Shown in pieces: positions 6,353-14,342 of a DNA stretch of 64,000 nucleotides. The stretch comes from Microtetraspora sp. NBRC 13810 (GTDB lineage Bacteria; Actinomycetota; Actinomycetes; Streptosporangiales; Streptosporangiaceae). The notes beneath the pieces were generated by a model, which worked only from the letters and a program-made list of their open reading frames with translations, was not told the DNA's origin and searched no databases. The stretch is from assembly GCF_030268685.1 (NCBI RefSeq), contig NZ_BSRQ01000002.1, positions 496,001-560,000 of the forward strand, written 5' to 3'. The translations under genes and the position numbers were made by a program. How positions within the stretch are numbered: the stretch's first letter is position 1; every line of letters begins with the position of its first letter.

Positions 6353-8344
6353 TTGCCGGAAAATCCGTTTTTCACCGCGAGCACGCTGCCCTACTCGCTG
6401 CCTCCGTTCGCGGAGATCCGCGCGGAGCACTACCTGCCGGCCTTCGAGCGCGGCATGGCCGAGCAGCTCGCCGAGGTGGCCGCGATCGCCGGCGATCCCG
6501 AGCCGCCGACCTTCGCGAACACCATCGGCGCGCTGGAGCGCTCGGGCGCGGTCCTCGGCCGGGTCTCCGCCGTCTTCTTCAACCAGGCGTCCTCCGACAG
6601 CACGCCCGAGGTGCGCGAGATCCAGAAGGAGATCACGCCCCGGCTGACCGAGCACAGCGACGCGATCCACCTCGACCGGGCGCTCTTCGAGCGGATCAAG
6701 ACGCTGCACGCGGCGAAGGACACGCTGCCGCCCGCGGAGTCCTGGCTGCTGACCCGCTACCACACCGACTTCGTGCGGGCCGGGGCCGAGCTGTCCGCTG
6801 CCGACAAGGAGCGGCTCGTCACGCTGAACGGGGAGCTGTCCGAGCTGGCGACGGCCTTCGAGCAGAACCTGCTGGCCGACACCAACGCCGCCGCGATCGT
6901 GGTCGAGGACCCGGCCGAGCTGGACGGCGTCTCCGTGGAGGCCGCCGCCGAGACGGCCAGGGCGCGCGGCCTGGACGGCAAGTACGTCATCCCGCTGGTG
7001 CTGCCGACCGGGCAGCCGCCGCTCGCCACGCTGACGAACCGGGCGCTGCGCGAGCGGGTGCACCGGGCGTCGGTGGGCCGGGGCGCCACGGTGAACGCCG
7101 AGATCGTGGTCCGGATGGCCAGACTGCGCGCCGAGCGGGCCAGGCTCCTCGGCTACGCCGACCACGCGGAGTACGTGGTGGCCGACCAGACCGCCCCCGG
7201 CACCCAGGCCGTCGCCGACATGCTCGGCAAGCTGGTGCCGCCCGCGGTCGCCAACGCGCACCGGGAGGCCGAGGACCTGCGCGCCGAGGCCGGGTTCGAC
7301 ATCGCCCCCTGGGACTGGGCGTTCTACGCGGAAAAGGTGCGCCAGGCCCGCTACGACCTGGACACCGCCACCATGCGCCCCTACTTCGAGCTGGACAGGG
7401 TGCTGCGCGACGGCGTCTTCCACGCCGCCGGCCTGCTCTACGGCCTGACCTTCACCGAGCGCCCCGACCTGCCCGGACACCACCCGGACACCCGCGTCTT
7501 CGAGGTGTTCGAGGAGGACGGCACGCCGCTCGGCCTCTTCCTCGGCGACTTCTACGCCCGCGAGTCCAAGCGGGGTGGGGCGTGGATGAACAGCCTGGTC
7601 AAGCAGTCGGACCTGCTGGGCGAGAAGCCGGTCGTGGTCAACAACCTCAACATCGTCAAGCCGCCGCCCGGCGAGCCCACGCTGATGACCTTCGACGAGG
7701 TCAACACGATGTTCCACGAGTTCGGCCACGCGCTGCACGGGCTGTTCTCCGCGGTGCCGTTCCCGCGCTTCTCCGGTACGGCGGTGCCGCGCGACTTCGT
7801 GGAGTACCCGTCCCAGGTCAACGAGATGTGGGCGGTCTGGCCGGAGGTGCTGGCCAACTACGCGCGCCACCACGAGACCGGCGAGCCGATGCCGCAGGCG
7901 ATGGTGGATCGGATGCTGGAGGCCGAGCGGTTCAACCAGGGCTACGCCACGGTGGAGTACCTCGCGGCCACGCTGCTCGACTGGGCCTGGCACACGTTCA
8001 CGGAGGATCCGGCCGACCCGGTGTCCTTCGAGCGCGGGGCGCTGGCGGACGCCGGGCTGGACCTGCCGCTGGTGCCGCCGCGCTACGGCAGCACCTATTT
8101 CGCGCACATCTGGGCCGGTGGCTACAGCGCGGGCTACTACTCCTACATCTGGAGCGAGGTGCTCGACGCCGACAGCGTGGAGTGGTTCAAGGAGAACGGC
8201 GGCCTGCTGCGGGAGAACGGCGACCACTTCCGCCGGGAGCTGCTGAGCAGGGGCGGCAGCCTGGACCCGATGACGGCGTTCCGCAACTTCCGGGGCCGCG
8301 ACCCCCGCATCGAGCCCCTGCTGGAGCGTCGCGGCCTCCTGTGA
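6353..8344 (+). CDS. M3-family zinc metallopeptidase (oligopeptidase A / peptidyl-dipeptidase type)
   Basis: Cytoplasmic zinc peptidase that degrades short peptides. The zinc site HEFGH sits near residue 455 (MFHEFGHALHG), followed by a downstream Glu ligand in the PSQVNEMW segment, and the C-terminal IWAGGYSAGYYSYIWSE block is diagnostic of the thimet oligopeptidase/Dcp family. The length of about 663 residues is normal. I favour the TTG at 6353 (LPENPFFTASTLPY), where family homology begins, with GAGGAGA 9 bases upstream. An ATG at 6317 in the same frame has an AGGA only 3 bases away. No signal peptide. It lies alone between tRNA-Gln and gltX. Confidence 0.9.
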   Translation: MPENPFFTASTLPYSLPPFAEIRAEHYLPAFERGMAEQLAEVAAIAGDPEPPTFANTIGALERSGAVLGRVSAVFFNQASSDSTPEVREIQKEITPRLTEHSDAIHLDRALFERIKTLHAAKDTLPPAESWLLTRYHTDFVRAGAELSAADKERLVTLNGELSELATAFEQNLLADTNAAAIVVEDPAELDGVSVEAAAETARARGLDGKYVIPLVLPTGQPPLATLTNRALRERVHRASVGRGATVNAEIVVRMARLRAERARLLGYADHAEYVVADQTAPGTQAVADMLGKLVPPAVANAHREAEDLRAEAGFDIAPWDWAFYAEKVRQARYDLDTATMRPYFELDRVLRDGVFHAAGLLYGLTFTERPDLPGHHPDTRVFEVFEEDGTPLGLFLGDFYARESKRGGAWMNSLVKQSDLLGEKPVVVNNLNIVKPPPGEPTLMTFDEVNTMFHEFGHALHGLFSAVPFPRFSGTAVPRDFVEYPSQVNEMWAVWPEVLANYARHHETGEPMPQAMVDRMLEAERFNQGYATVEYLAATLLDWAWHTFTEDPADPVSFERGALADAGLDLPLVPPRYGSTYFAHIWAGGYSAGYYSYIWSEVLDADSVEWFKENGGLLRENGDHFRRELLSRGGSLDPMTAFRNFRGRDPRIEPLLERRGLL

Positions 8345-8385
8345 CGCCCGGCCCTCCGCGTGGCGGCCGGCGCCGGTGACCGGCC

Positions 8386-9762
8386 TCAGCCGCGCAGCCT
8401 GCCCAGGGCCGCGCGGAGCCGGTCGGCCGCGCGCTCCCGGCCGAGCACCTCGATCGACTCGAAGAGCGGCAGGCCCACCGTCCGCCCGGTGATCGCCACC
8501 CGGACGGGGGCCTGCGCCTTGCCCAGCTTGAGGCCGTGTTCGAGGCCGACCTCCTCCAGGGCGGTCTTGAGCGACTCGGGGTCGAAGGAGACGGTCTCCA
8601 GCCGGGCGAGGTAACCGGAGAGGATCTCCTCGGCGCCCGCCTTCATCGCCTTGTCCCAGCTCTGCTGGTCGAAGACCGGCTCGGCCAGGAAGAGGAAGTC
8701 GACGTTGGCGGTGATCTCCGACAGCACCGCGACCCGCGTCTGCGCCAGCTCCGCGACCCTGCCGAACACCTCGACGTCCCAGCTCGGGTCGAGGTACGGC
8801 CGGCAGCGGGCGACGAACTCGGCGAGCGGCAGCGCCCGGATGTACTCGCCGTTGAAGGCGCGCAGCTTCTTCTCGTCGAAGAACGCCGAGGACGGGTTGA
8901 CGTCCTCCAGGCGGAACAGCGGGGCCATCTCCGACCAGGGCATGAGCTCCCGGTCGTCGCCCGGCCCCCAGCCGAGCAGCATCAGGTAGTTGACCATGGC
9001 CTCCGGGAGGTAGCCCTCGTCCCGGTAGGACTCCAGGGCGACCTTGTCCCTGCGCTTGGACAGCTTCTTGCGCTGCTCGTTGACGATGACCGGCAGGTGC
9101 GCCCAGACCGGCGGCGTGGCGCCGAGCGCGGGCCACAGGAGCTGCTGCCTGCCCGCGTTGGTCAGGTGCTCCTCGCCGCGCACGACGTGGGTGATCCGCT
9201 GCTCGATGTCGTCCACCGCGTTGGCGAGGACGTAGAGCGGGGAGCCGTCGGCGCGGGCGATGACGAAGTCCTCCATCGCGTTGTTGGGGAACTCCACCCG
9301 GCCCCTGATCACGTCGTCGACCACGGTCGCGCCCTCGTCGGGGGTGCGGAAGCGCAGCGCCCTGGCCGGGCCGGGGCGCAGCCCGCGGTCGCGGCAGAAG
9401 CCGTCGTATCCGCGCTGCTCGGAGCCGGTGCGCTCGGCGAGCTGGTCGCGGGTGCAGTCGCAGAAGTATGCCTTGCCGCCGGCGTAGAGCTTCTCGGCGG
9501 CGGCGCGGTGCTGGGTCTCGTAGCTCGACTGGAAGTAGGGGCCTTCGAAGGCCGGCTTGTCGCCGCTGATGCCGATCCAGGCCAGGGCGGAGATGATGCC
9601 CTCGGTCCATTCGGGCCGGTTGCGCGCGGCGTCGGTGTCCTCGATCCTGAGCACGAACTGGCCGCCCGACCGCTCGGCCAGCGCCCAGTTGTACAGCGCG
9701 GAACGGGCTCCGCCGACATGGAACATGCCGGTGGGCGAGGGAGCGAAACGAACCCTAATCAC
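8386..9762 (-). CDS. gltX: Glutamyl-tRNA synthetase
   Basis: Charges tRNA-Glu, and in bacteria without GlnRS also mischarges tRNA-Gln with Glu. The 458-residue class I synthetase begins with the Rossmann HIGH-like motif [21 protein letters not shown] (the HVGG form) and has the KLSKR motif (KKLSKRRDK) in the middle. The IEDTD segment follows the first motif. The C-terminal anticodon-binding domain is shorter than in E. coli, as usual in actinobacteria. The start overlaps the stop of the fumarylacetoacetate-hydrolase-like gene by 8 bases. Presence of gatCAB in the window supports a non-discriminating enzyme. Confidence 0.95.
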   Translation of the reverse strand: MIRVRFAPSPTGMFHVGGARSALYNWALAERSGGQFVLRIEDTDAARNRPEWTEGIISALAWIGISGDKPAFEGPYFQSSYETQHRAAAEKLYAGGKAYFCDCTRDQLAERTGSEQRGYDGFCRDRGLRPGPARALRFRTPDEGATVVDDVIRGRVEFPNNAMEDFVIARADGSPLYVLANAVDDIEQRITHVVRGEEHLTNAGRQQLLWPALGATPPVWAHLPVIVNEQRKKLSKRRDKVALESYRDEGYLPEAMVNYLMLLGWGPGDDRELMPWSEMAPLFRLEDVNPSSAFFDEKKLRAFNGEYIRALPLAEFVARCRPYLDPSWDVEVFGRVAELAQTRVAVLSEITANVDFLFLAEPVFDQQSWDKAMKAGAEEILSGYLARLETVSFDPESLKTALEEVGLEHGLKLGKAQAPVRVAITGRTVGLPLFESIEVLGRERAADRLRAALGRLRG

Positions 9763-10531
9763 GGGAGACCACCCGGTTGGTGAGAGTGCCGATTCCTTCG
9801 ATGCCGACGCCGACCTCGTCGCCGACGCTCAGCGGGCCGACCCCGGCGGGGGTGCCGGTGAGGATCACGTCGCCGGGGATGAGCGTCATGACCGCGCTCA
9901 CGTAGGCGACCAGCGCGGGGACGTCGTGCATGAGCTGCGAGGTGCGCGCGCTCTGCCGGATCTCGCCGTTGACCGTCGTGGTGATCGCCAGGTCGCTCGG
10001 GTCGAGCTCGGTCTGGATCCACGGGCCCAGCGGGCAGAAGGTGTCGAAGCTCTTGGCCCTGGTCCACTGGCCGTCCTTGGCCTGCAGGTCGCGGGCGGTG
10101 ACGTCGTTGGCGCAGGTGTAACCGAAGATCACCTCGCTCGCCCGCTCGACCGGGACCTCCCGGCACAGCCGGCCGATGACCACGGCCAGCTCGCCTTCGA
10201 AGTCGACCCGCTCGGAGAGCTTCTCCGGGTAGGCGATGGCCTCGCGCGGCCCGATCACGGACGTGGAGGGCTTGCTGAAGATGACCGGCTCGGCCGGGGG
10301 CTCGCCGCCCATCTCACGCGCGTGCTCCGCGTAGTTCTTGCCGATCGCGACGACCTTGCTCGGCAGGATGGGCGCGACCAGCCGCACCTCGGCGAGCGGG
10401 AGCCGCTCGCCGGAGAACTGGATGGCGCCGAACGGGTGACCGGAGATCGCCTGGACGAACTCCTGTCCCGGACCGCCGTCGACCACGCCGAACGTCACGC
10501 CTTCGCCGGTGGAGAACCTCGCTATGCGCAC
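9755..10531 (-). CDS. Fumarylacetoacetate hydrolase (FAH) family protein
   Basis: 258-residue metal-dependent enzyme of the FAH superfamily, which covers hydrolases, isomerases and decarboxylases acting on acyl-pyruvate-type compounds in aromatic or amino-acid breakdown. The N-terminal 50 residues form the small cap domain. The FAH domain follows with [15 protein letters not shown] near residue 65, the metal-binding pattern ending [11 protein letters not shown] near 112, a [14 protein letters not shown] block near 137 and the C-terminal [15 protein letters not shown] block. The substrate cannot be told from sequence. Transcribed with gltX (overlap of 8 bases), an arrangement often seen in actinobacteria. 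Confidence 0.9.
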   Translation of the reverse strand: MRIARFSTGEGVTFGVVDGGPGQEFVQAISGHPFGAIQFSGERLPLAEVRLVAPILPSKVVAIGKNYAEHAREMGGEPPAEPVIFSKPSTSVIGPREAIAYPEKLSERVDFEGELAVVIGRLCREVPVERASEVIFGYTCANDVTARDLQAKDGQWTRAKSFDTFCPLGPWIQTELDPSDLAITTTVNGEIRQSARTSQLMHDVPALVAYVSAVMTLIPGDVILTGTPAGVGPLSVGDEVGVGIEGIGTLTNRVVSRD

Positions 10532-10737
10532 TGCTGACTACCCCTGAGAGTCGGATGTCGTACGGCACGAGCCTACTGAGCCCGCGAGGCGCTTGACGCC
10601 CTCGACCGTTTTGTGACGTTTCGCCCCATTCAGTGGAATATGCCTGGAAATATACCCTAAAAACCTGATCAACCCTGATTGTGCCGATGACCTGCGGTTA
10701 TGGAGGTGTATATAACTGTCCGAGGAAGGAACGCACC

Positions 10738-11223
10738 GTGCCCGACACCATGCATGAGGCCACGACAGAGGCCGGGGTGCCACGCGCCCGTACGCAGTCG
10801 CCCGTCGCATCGGGCGAGCAGTCCCTTACCACCAGCCGAGGCAGGACCACGATCAGCGACACGGTCGTGGCGAAGATAGCGGGTCTCGCCGCCCGCGACG
10901 TGTCCGGCGTACACGCGATGGGGGCCGGCACCGCACGGGCCCTCGGCGCGATGCGCGGGATCATGGTCGGCGACAAGACGTCCCCCGCTCACCAGGGCGT
11001 GTCCGTGGAGGTCGGCGAGCGGCAGGCCGCCGTCGACGTGGCTCTGGTGGTCGAATACGGCACCGCCATTCCGGACCTCGCAGCCGCCGTGCGCCGCAAC
11101 GTGATCACCGCTGTGGAGCGCATGTGCGGGCTGGAGGTCACCGAGGTGAACATCAAGATCGACGATGTGCGCTTCCCCGGTGAGGAGAGAGAGCGGGAGC
11201 CCGAGGAGCCGCGAGTCCGGTGA
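10738..11223 (+). CDS. Asp23/Gls24 family envelope stress protein (copy 1)
   Basis: 161 residues with an N-terminal Ser/Thr-rich leader of about 30 residues and an Asp23/Gls24 domain over residues 35-145 (ISDTVVAKIAGLAARDVSGVHA, then VDVALVVEYGTAIPDLAAAVRRNVITAVERMCGLEVTEVNIKIDDV). In Staphylococcus the family forms a membrane-anchored cytoplasmic network tied to cell-wall stress. The GTG at 10738 has a strong GAGGAAGGA site 7 bases upstream. First gene of a six-gene operon with two more Asp23-type genes, a DUF2273-like gene, a DUF6286-like gene and an AmaP-like gene. Confidence 0.9.
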   Translation: MPDTMHEATTEAGVPRARTQSPVASGEQSLTTSRGRTTISDTVVAKIAGLAARDVSGVHAMGAGTARALGAMRGIMVGDKTSPAHQGVSVEVGERQAAVDVALVVEYGTAIPDLAAAVRRNVITAVERMCGLEVTEVNIKIDDVRFPGEEREREPEEPRVR

Positions 11224-11783
11224 GCCGCCGCCCCCGGGGACGCGTCCCGGACGGCGTCCCGAACGACTCCACAGGACCCACCCCAGGGGCCGGGCCCTCG
11301 TCCGGGTCCGAGCAGGCGCCCGAGCACCTTTCCGAGACCGGATCCGCCGCCGGGCGGCCGGCCGCACCGCGAGCGGATCCGTCCGCGACCGCGGAACCTC
11401 AGCCGGGACCGACCCCTCGTACCGAGCCCGGCACGACCATGACCGCCACGGAGTCCGAGGACCCCGCCACCGGGACCGGCGAGACCGGCACGGTGGGCGG
11501 AGCCGGCTCCGGTGACGACCGACTCGCCCGTGAGCTGGCCGAACGCGTCCGGTCCTGCCCGGACGTGGCGGGACTCTCCACCGGCCCGTTCGGCACGGTG
11601 GCGAGCTACCTGCCCGGCCACCGGATCCACGGCGTGGCCGTGCGGGACGACGAGATAGAGATCGCCGTCGTCGCCCACTACGGCCGGCCGCTACCCGAGA
11701 TCGCCGACCAGGTGCGCGAGGCCGTGGCCCCGCTCGCCGGGGGACGGCCGATCCACGTGGCGATCGACGACCTGAACATTTGA
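11220..11783 (+). CDS. Asp23/Gls24-like protein with a long disordered N-terminus (copy 2)
   Basis: 187 residues. The first 100 are rich in Pro, Thr, Glu and Gly and look disordered. The last 85 form a shortened Asp23-like domain (LARELAERVRSCPDVAGLST ... DEIEIAVVAHYGRPLPEIADQVREAV ... IHVAIDDLNI). The GTG start overlaps the stop of copy 1 as GTGA, so translation is coupled. The Asp23 core is divergent, so it may act as a partner or regulator of the other two copies rather than a polymerising subunit. That is inference. Confidence 0.8.
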   Translation: MSRRPRGRVPDGVPNDSTGPTPGAGPSSGSEQAPEHLSETGSAAGRPAAPRADPSATAEPQPGPTPRTEPGTTMTATESEDPATGTGETGTVGGAGSGDDRLARELAERVRSCPDVAGLSTGPFGTVASYLPGHRIHGVAVRDDEIEIAVVAHYGRPLPEIADQVREAVAPLAGGRPIHVAIDDLNI

Positions 11784-11801
11784 GAGTTGGGGGGACTCAC
11801 G

Positions 11802-11990
11802 ATGAATACGTTTCCGCTGTGGCCGCTCGTCGGCCTGGCCGTAGGGATCGCGCTCGGCTTCGCCGGCGCGTTCGGTGGTTGGCCGGCGTTCGTGATCGTG
11901 CTCGTCCTGGGGGCGGCCGGCGTCCTCATCGGACGGGTGATGGAGGGTGGCACCATCGACCTTTCGCCGTTCGCCGTGAGGCGACGGTGA
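11802..11990 (+). CDS. Small DUF2273-like membrane protein
   Basis: 62 residues with two hydrophobic helices (about 7-25 and 28-46) separated by a GGWP turn, then a basic C-terminus ending RR. Small membrane proteins of this layout (DUF2273) regularly accompany Asp23/Gls24 genes and are thought to help tether them to the membrane. The ATG at 11802 has a G-rich ribosome site (GGGGGG) about 8 bases upstream. Its stop overlaps the GTG start of the third Asp23 gene. Confidence 0.75.
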   Translation: MNTFPLWPLVGLAVGIALGFAGAFGGWPAFVIVLVLGAAGVLIGRVMEGGTIDLSPFAVRRR

Positions 11991-12580
11991 TCGCCCCGGA
12001 GGCGCGCGGCGCCATCCGGATTCCGGAGAACGTGGTCTCCAAGATCGCCGAACGGGCGGCCGAGGAGGTCCCGGGGGTGGTCGAGGTCCGCCATCGCGGG
12101 ATGCCGTGGAAGCGGCGTCCCGCACGGGTGGTCGTCGACGGAAGCCTGACCACGTTGCGGCTCGACGTGTCGGTGGCCTACCCGGCGCCGATCCGCCGGG
12201 TCACCGACGAGCTCCGGCACTATGTCGCCAGCCGGGTGCACGAGCTGACCGGCCTTTCCGTCGGCCACATCGACATCGACGTCGCCGCCCTGATGCCCGT
12301 CCAGCAGCCGCCCCTCGCCTCCGAGGGCACACCGCCCGAGGACACGGCACCCGCCGCCACCGAGCCCGCCGAGCAGACCGGGACGACCAAGCAGACCGAA
12401 CCCACCAAGCCCACCGAGCACACCAAGCCCACCGAGCGGACCGAGCACACCGAGCGGAACGAGCCGGAGATCGACCGGCTGGCTCCCGACTACTCGCGGC
12501 CGGAGACGCAGGGGAGCCCGGGGACACAGGACGAACCAGGACGCGCGGAGCGTCCGCGGCGACCGGAGTGTGGATCATGA
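11987..12580 (+). CDS. Asp23/Gls24 family protein with a TKPTE-repeat tail (copy 3)
   Basis: 197 residues. The Asp23 domain covers residues 8-105 (IRIPENVVSKIAERAAEEVPGVVEV ... LRLDVSVAYPAPIRRVTDELRHYVASRVHELTGLSVGHIDIDV). It is followed by about 90 residues of hydrophilic low complexity, including a run of TEPTKPTEHTKPTERTEHTE-type repeats. The GTG at 11987 overlaps the previous stop. The charged repetitive tail could act as a flexible linker to cell-wall or membrane partners. No signal peptide, so the domain is cytoplasmic. Confidence 0.87.
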   Translation: MIAPEARGAIRIPENVVSKIAERAAEEVPGVVEVRHRGMPWKRRPARVVVDGSLTTLRLDVSVAYPAPIRRVTDELRHYVASRVHELTGLSVGHIDIDVAALMPVQQPPLASEGTPPEDTAPAATEPAEQTGTTKQTEPTKPTEHTKPTERTEHTERNEPEIDRLAPDYSRPETQGSPGTQDEPGRAERPRRPECGS

Positions 12581-13200
12581 CCGCGATCGGGGCGGACGGC
12601 CGGAACGACCTGCGACCCGCCGAGCCGCCGGCCGGTGCCCGGTACTCCCGGCGGGCCAACCGCGCCGCCGTACGCGCCTTCCGGCCGCGCCGCGCGGTGC
12701 CCGGCACCATCGCGGCGATCGTGCTGCTGCTGCTCGGCCTCGTCAGCGCGATCGAGGTGATCTCCGCACTGCTCGGCACACCGTTCCGGATCGTGCCCTA
12801 CGACCGCATCCTGAACTGGGCGTTCACCACCAGGTGGAACAACCCGGCGCTGCTGCTCGGCGCCGGCGTCGCCGCCATCCTGGGACTGTTGCTGCTGCTG
12901 ATGGCGCTGGTGCCCGGCCGGGGCCGGTACATCGCGCTGCGCACCGGCGACCCGAACCTGATCATGGGGATGCAGCGCCGCAGTTTCGCCCGCTCGCTCG
13001 CCCGCGCCGCCGAGTCCGTGGACGGCGTCACCGCCGCCCGCGGCCATGCGCGCGGCGGCTACGTGCACGTCAAGGCCACCACGCCGCTGCGGGACACCCG
13101 GACCCTGGAGGAGACGGTACGGCGGGCGATCCACGACAAGATCGATTCACTCTCTCCGGCGAGCGCCCCGCACGTCGGCGTGACGGTTCGAAGGAAGTGA
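12577..13200 (+). CDS. DUF6286-like membrane protein of the Asp23 operon
   Basis: 207 residues. A basic N-terminal 45 residues is followed by two membrane helices (about 47-67 and 90-115) and a C-terminal cytoplasmic domain of about 90 residues (GDPNLIMGMQRRSFARSLARAAESVDGVTAARGHARGGYVHVKATT), which resembles an alkaline-shock-type fold. Start and stop are coupled as ATGA with copy 3. The position between Asp23 copy 3 and the AmaP-like gene implies a membrane partner for the Asp23 proteins. The family name is from memory of its usual context. Confidence 0.7.
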   Translation: MTAIGADGRNDLRPAEPPAGARYSRRANRAAVRAFRPRRAVPGTIAAIVLLLLGLVSAIEVISALLGTPFRIVPYDRILNWAFTTRWNNPALLLGAGVAAILGLLLLLMALVPGRGRYIALRTGDPNLIMGMQRRSFARSLARAAESVDGVTAARGHARGGYVHVKATTPLRDTRTLEETVRRAIHDKIDSLSPASAPHVGVTVRRK

Positions 13201-13202
13201 CC

Positions 13203-13781
13203 ATGGAACGCACGACCGCACGCGGCAATCGCTGGGGGCTGGGCCTCTGCGGCCTGGTACTGCTCGCCCTCGGCGGGCTCACGCTCGCCCGGGGGCTCGG
13301 CCTGTTCGGCTTCGGGCAGAAATGGGGGTTCCTGGTCGGCCACGGCACGATCAGGCTCTTCGCCGACAATCCCTGGATCTGGTACGTGATCGCCGCCGTC
13401 TCGGTGATCGTCGCCCTGCTGGGCCTGCGCTGGCTGCTCGCCCAGGGACGTAAGGACACGCGCACCGGCCTGCGCCTCGAACACGGGCCGGCCGGCACGA
13501 CGGAGATCGAGTCGAGCGGCGTCACCCACGCCATCGAGGCCGACGTCGAGCATTACCCCTCCGTCCAGGCCGCCCATGCCGCCGTCACCGGCACCGGCCT
13601 GGCGCCCGGCATGCGGCTGCGCCTGGTCACCGACGAGGACACGCCGGTGATGGCGCTGCGCGACCATCTCGGCAACGAGGCGATCCCGCGGATGCGCGAC
13701 ACGCTGGAGGTGGAACGGCTGCCCACCGTCGTGCAGCTCCGGATGGAACCGCGCGGGCGGCGCGAGCGTTCCCTCCAGTGA
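13203..13781 (+). CDS. AmaP-like alkaline shock response membrane anchor
   Basis: 192 residues with two membrane helices (about 12-32 and 58-80) that flank a short external loop, then a cytoplasmic domain with the pattern GTTEIESSGVTHAIEADVEHYPSV and a terminal basic region. This matches the AmaP anchor layout (two helices and a C-terminal domain) that holds Asp23 at the membrane. ATG is 3 bases after the previous stop and preceded by GAAGGAAG. Last gene of the operon. A hairpin-rich 50-base gap separates it from the monooxygenase gene. Confidence 0.78.
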   Translation: MERTTARGNRWGLGLCGLVLLALGGLTLARGLGLFGFGQKWGFLVGHGTIRLFADNPWIWYVIAAVSVIVALLGLRWLLAQGRKDTRTGLRLEHGPAGTTEIESSGVTHAIEADVEHYPSVQAAHAAVTGTGLAPGMRLRLVTDEDTPVMALRDHLGNEAIPRMRDTLEVERLPTVVQLRMEPRGRRERSLQ

Positions 13782-13833
13782 CCGTCGCGCCGGTGGTGGG
13801 ATGCTGGGATCCCATCCTTGATAAGGAGCTCGC

Positions 13834-14229
13834 ATGCCGAGTGTCGTGAAGATCAACGTCCTGACCGTGCCCGCGGAGATGCGGGAGGAGCTGGAGCGCA
13901 GGTTCTCCGGGCGGGCCGGGATGGTGGAGGCGTCCGACGGGTTCGAGTGGTTCGAGCTGCTGCGCCCGGTCGACGGCACCGACCGCTATCTCGTCTACAC
14001 CCGCTGGCGGAGCGAGGAGGACTTCGACCGCTGGCAGAAGAGCCAGGCGTTCCAGGCCGGCCACGCCCAGGCGGCCGGCGAGCGGGAGGGCGACGCGGCG
14101 CAGGGACACGGGCACGGGCAGGCAGCCGGGCAGGGGCAGGGACACGGACACGGCCGTGGCCCTGCCGCCTCCGGTTCGGAGCTGTGGTCCTTCGAGGTGG
14201 TGCAGAACTCGGGGCCCAAGTCCTCGTGA
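13834..14229 (+). CDS. Antibiotic-biosynthesis-monooxygenase-fold protein, MhuD/IsdG-like, with Gly/His-rich insert
   Basis: 131 residues. The ABM ferredoxin-like fold reads VVKINVLTVPAEMREELERRFSGRAGMVEASDGF, then FELLRPVDGTDRYLVYTRWRSEEDF and WQKSQAF. This is close to mycobacterial heme-degrading MhuD: an Asn near residue 8, a Trp in FDRW and a His in the GHAQA segment are in the positions of its heme pocket. If active it would open heme and release iron in the cytoplasm. Between the helix and the last strand it carries about 25 residues made mostly of GHGHGQAAGQGQGHGH, which could bind metal or heme. ATG 13834 has AAGGAG 7 bases upstream. Confidence 0.82.
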   Translation: MPSVVKINVLTVPAEMREELERRFSGRAGMVEASDGFEWFELLRPVDGTDRYLVYTRWRSEEDFDRWQKSQAFQAGHAQAAGEREGDAAQGHGHGQAAGQGQGHGHGRGPAASGSELWSFEVVQNSGPKSS

Positions 14230-14342
14230 GGCCGCTGGGAGAGTGATAACGATGTGGCGGATGTGACCACAGCGACTTGACCGGTTCGATGGGATTCGGG
14301 AGCATGATCCGCTCCCGTCGTCCCACCCGGAAGGAAACTGGC

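Noticed and set aside
6053-9610. A 1185-codon open frame on the minus strand across the peptidase and gltX genes
   Set aside because: It is Arg/Gly/Val/Glu-rich with no domain, overlaps genes with clear homology on both strands, and arises from high GC with few stops.
10560-10700. A GGGTAT-type alternative-sigma promoter on the minus strand before the FAH gene
   Set aside because: The GGGTAT matches but the -35 spacing is short and the gene begins more than 100 bases away, so I did not list it.
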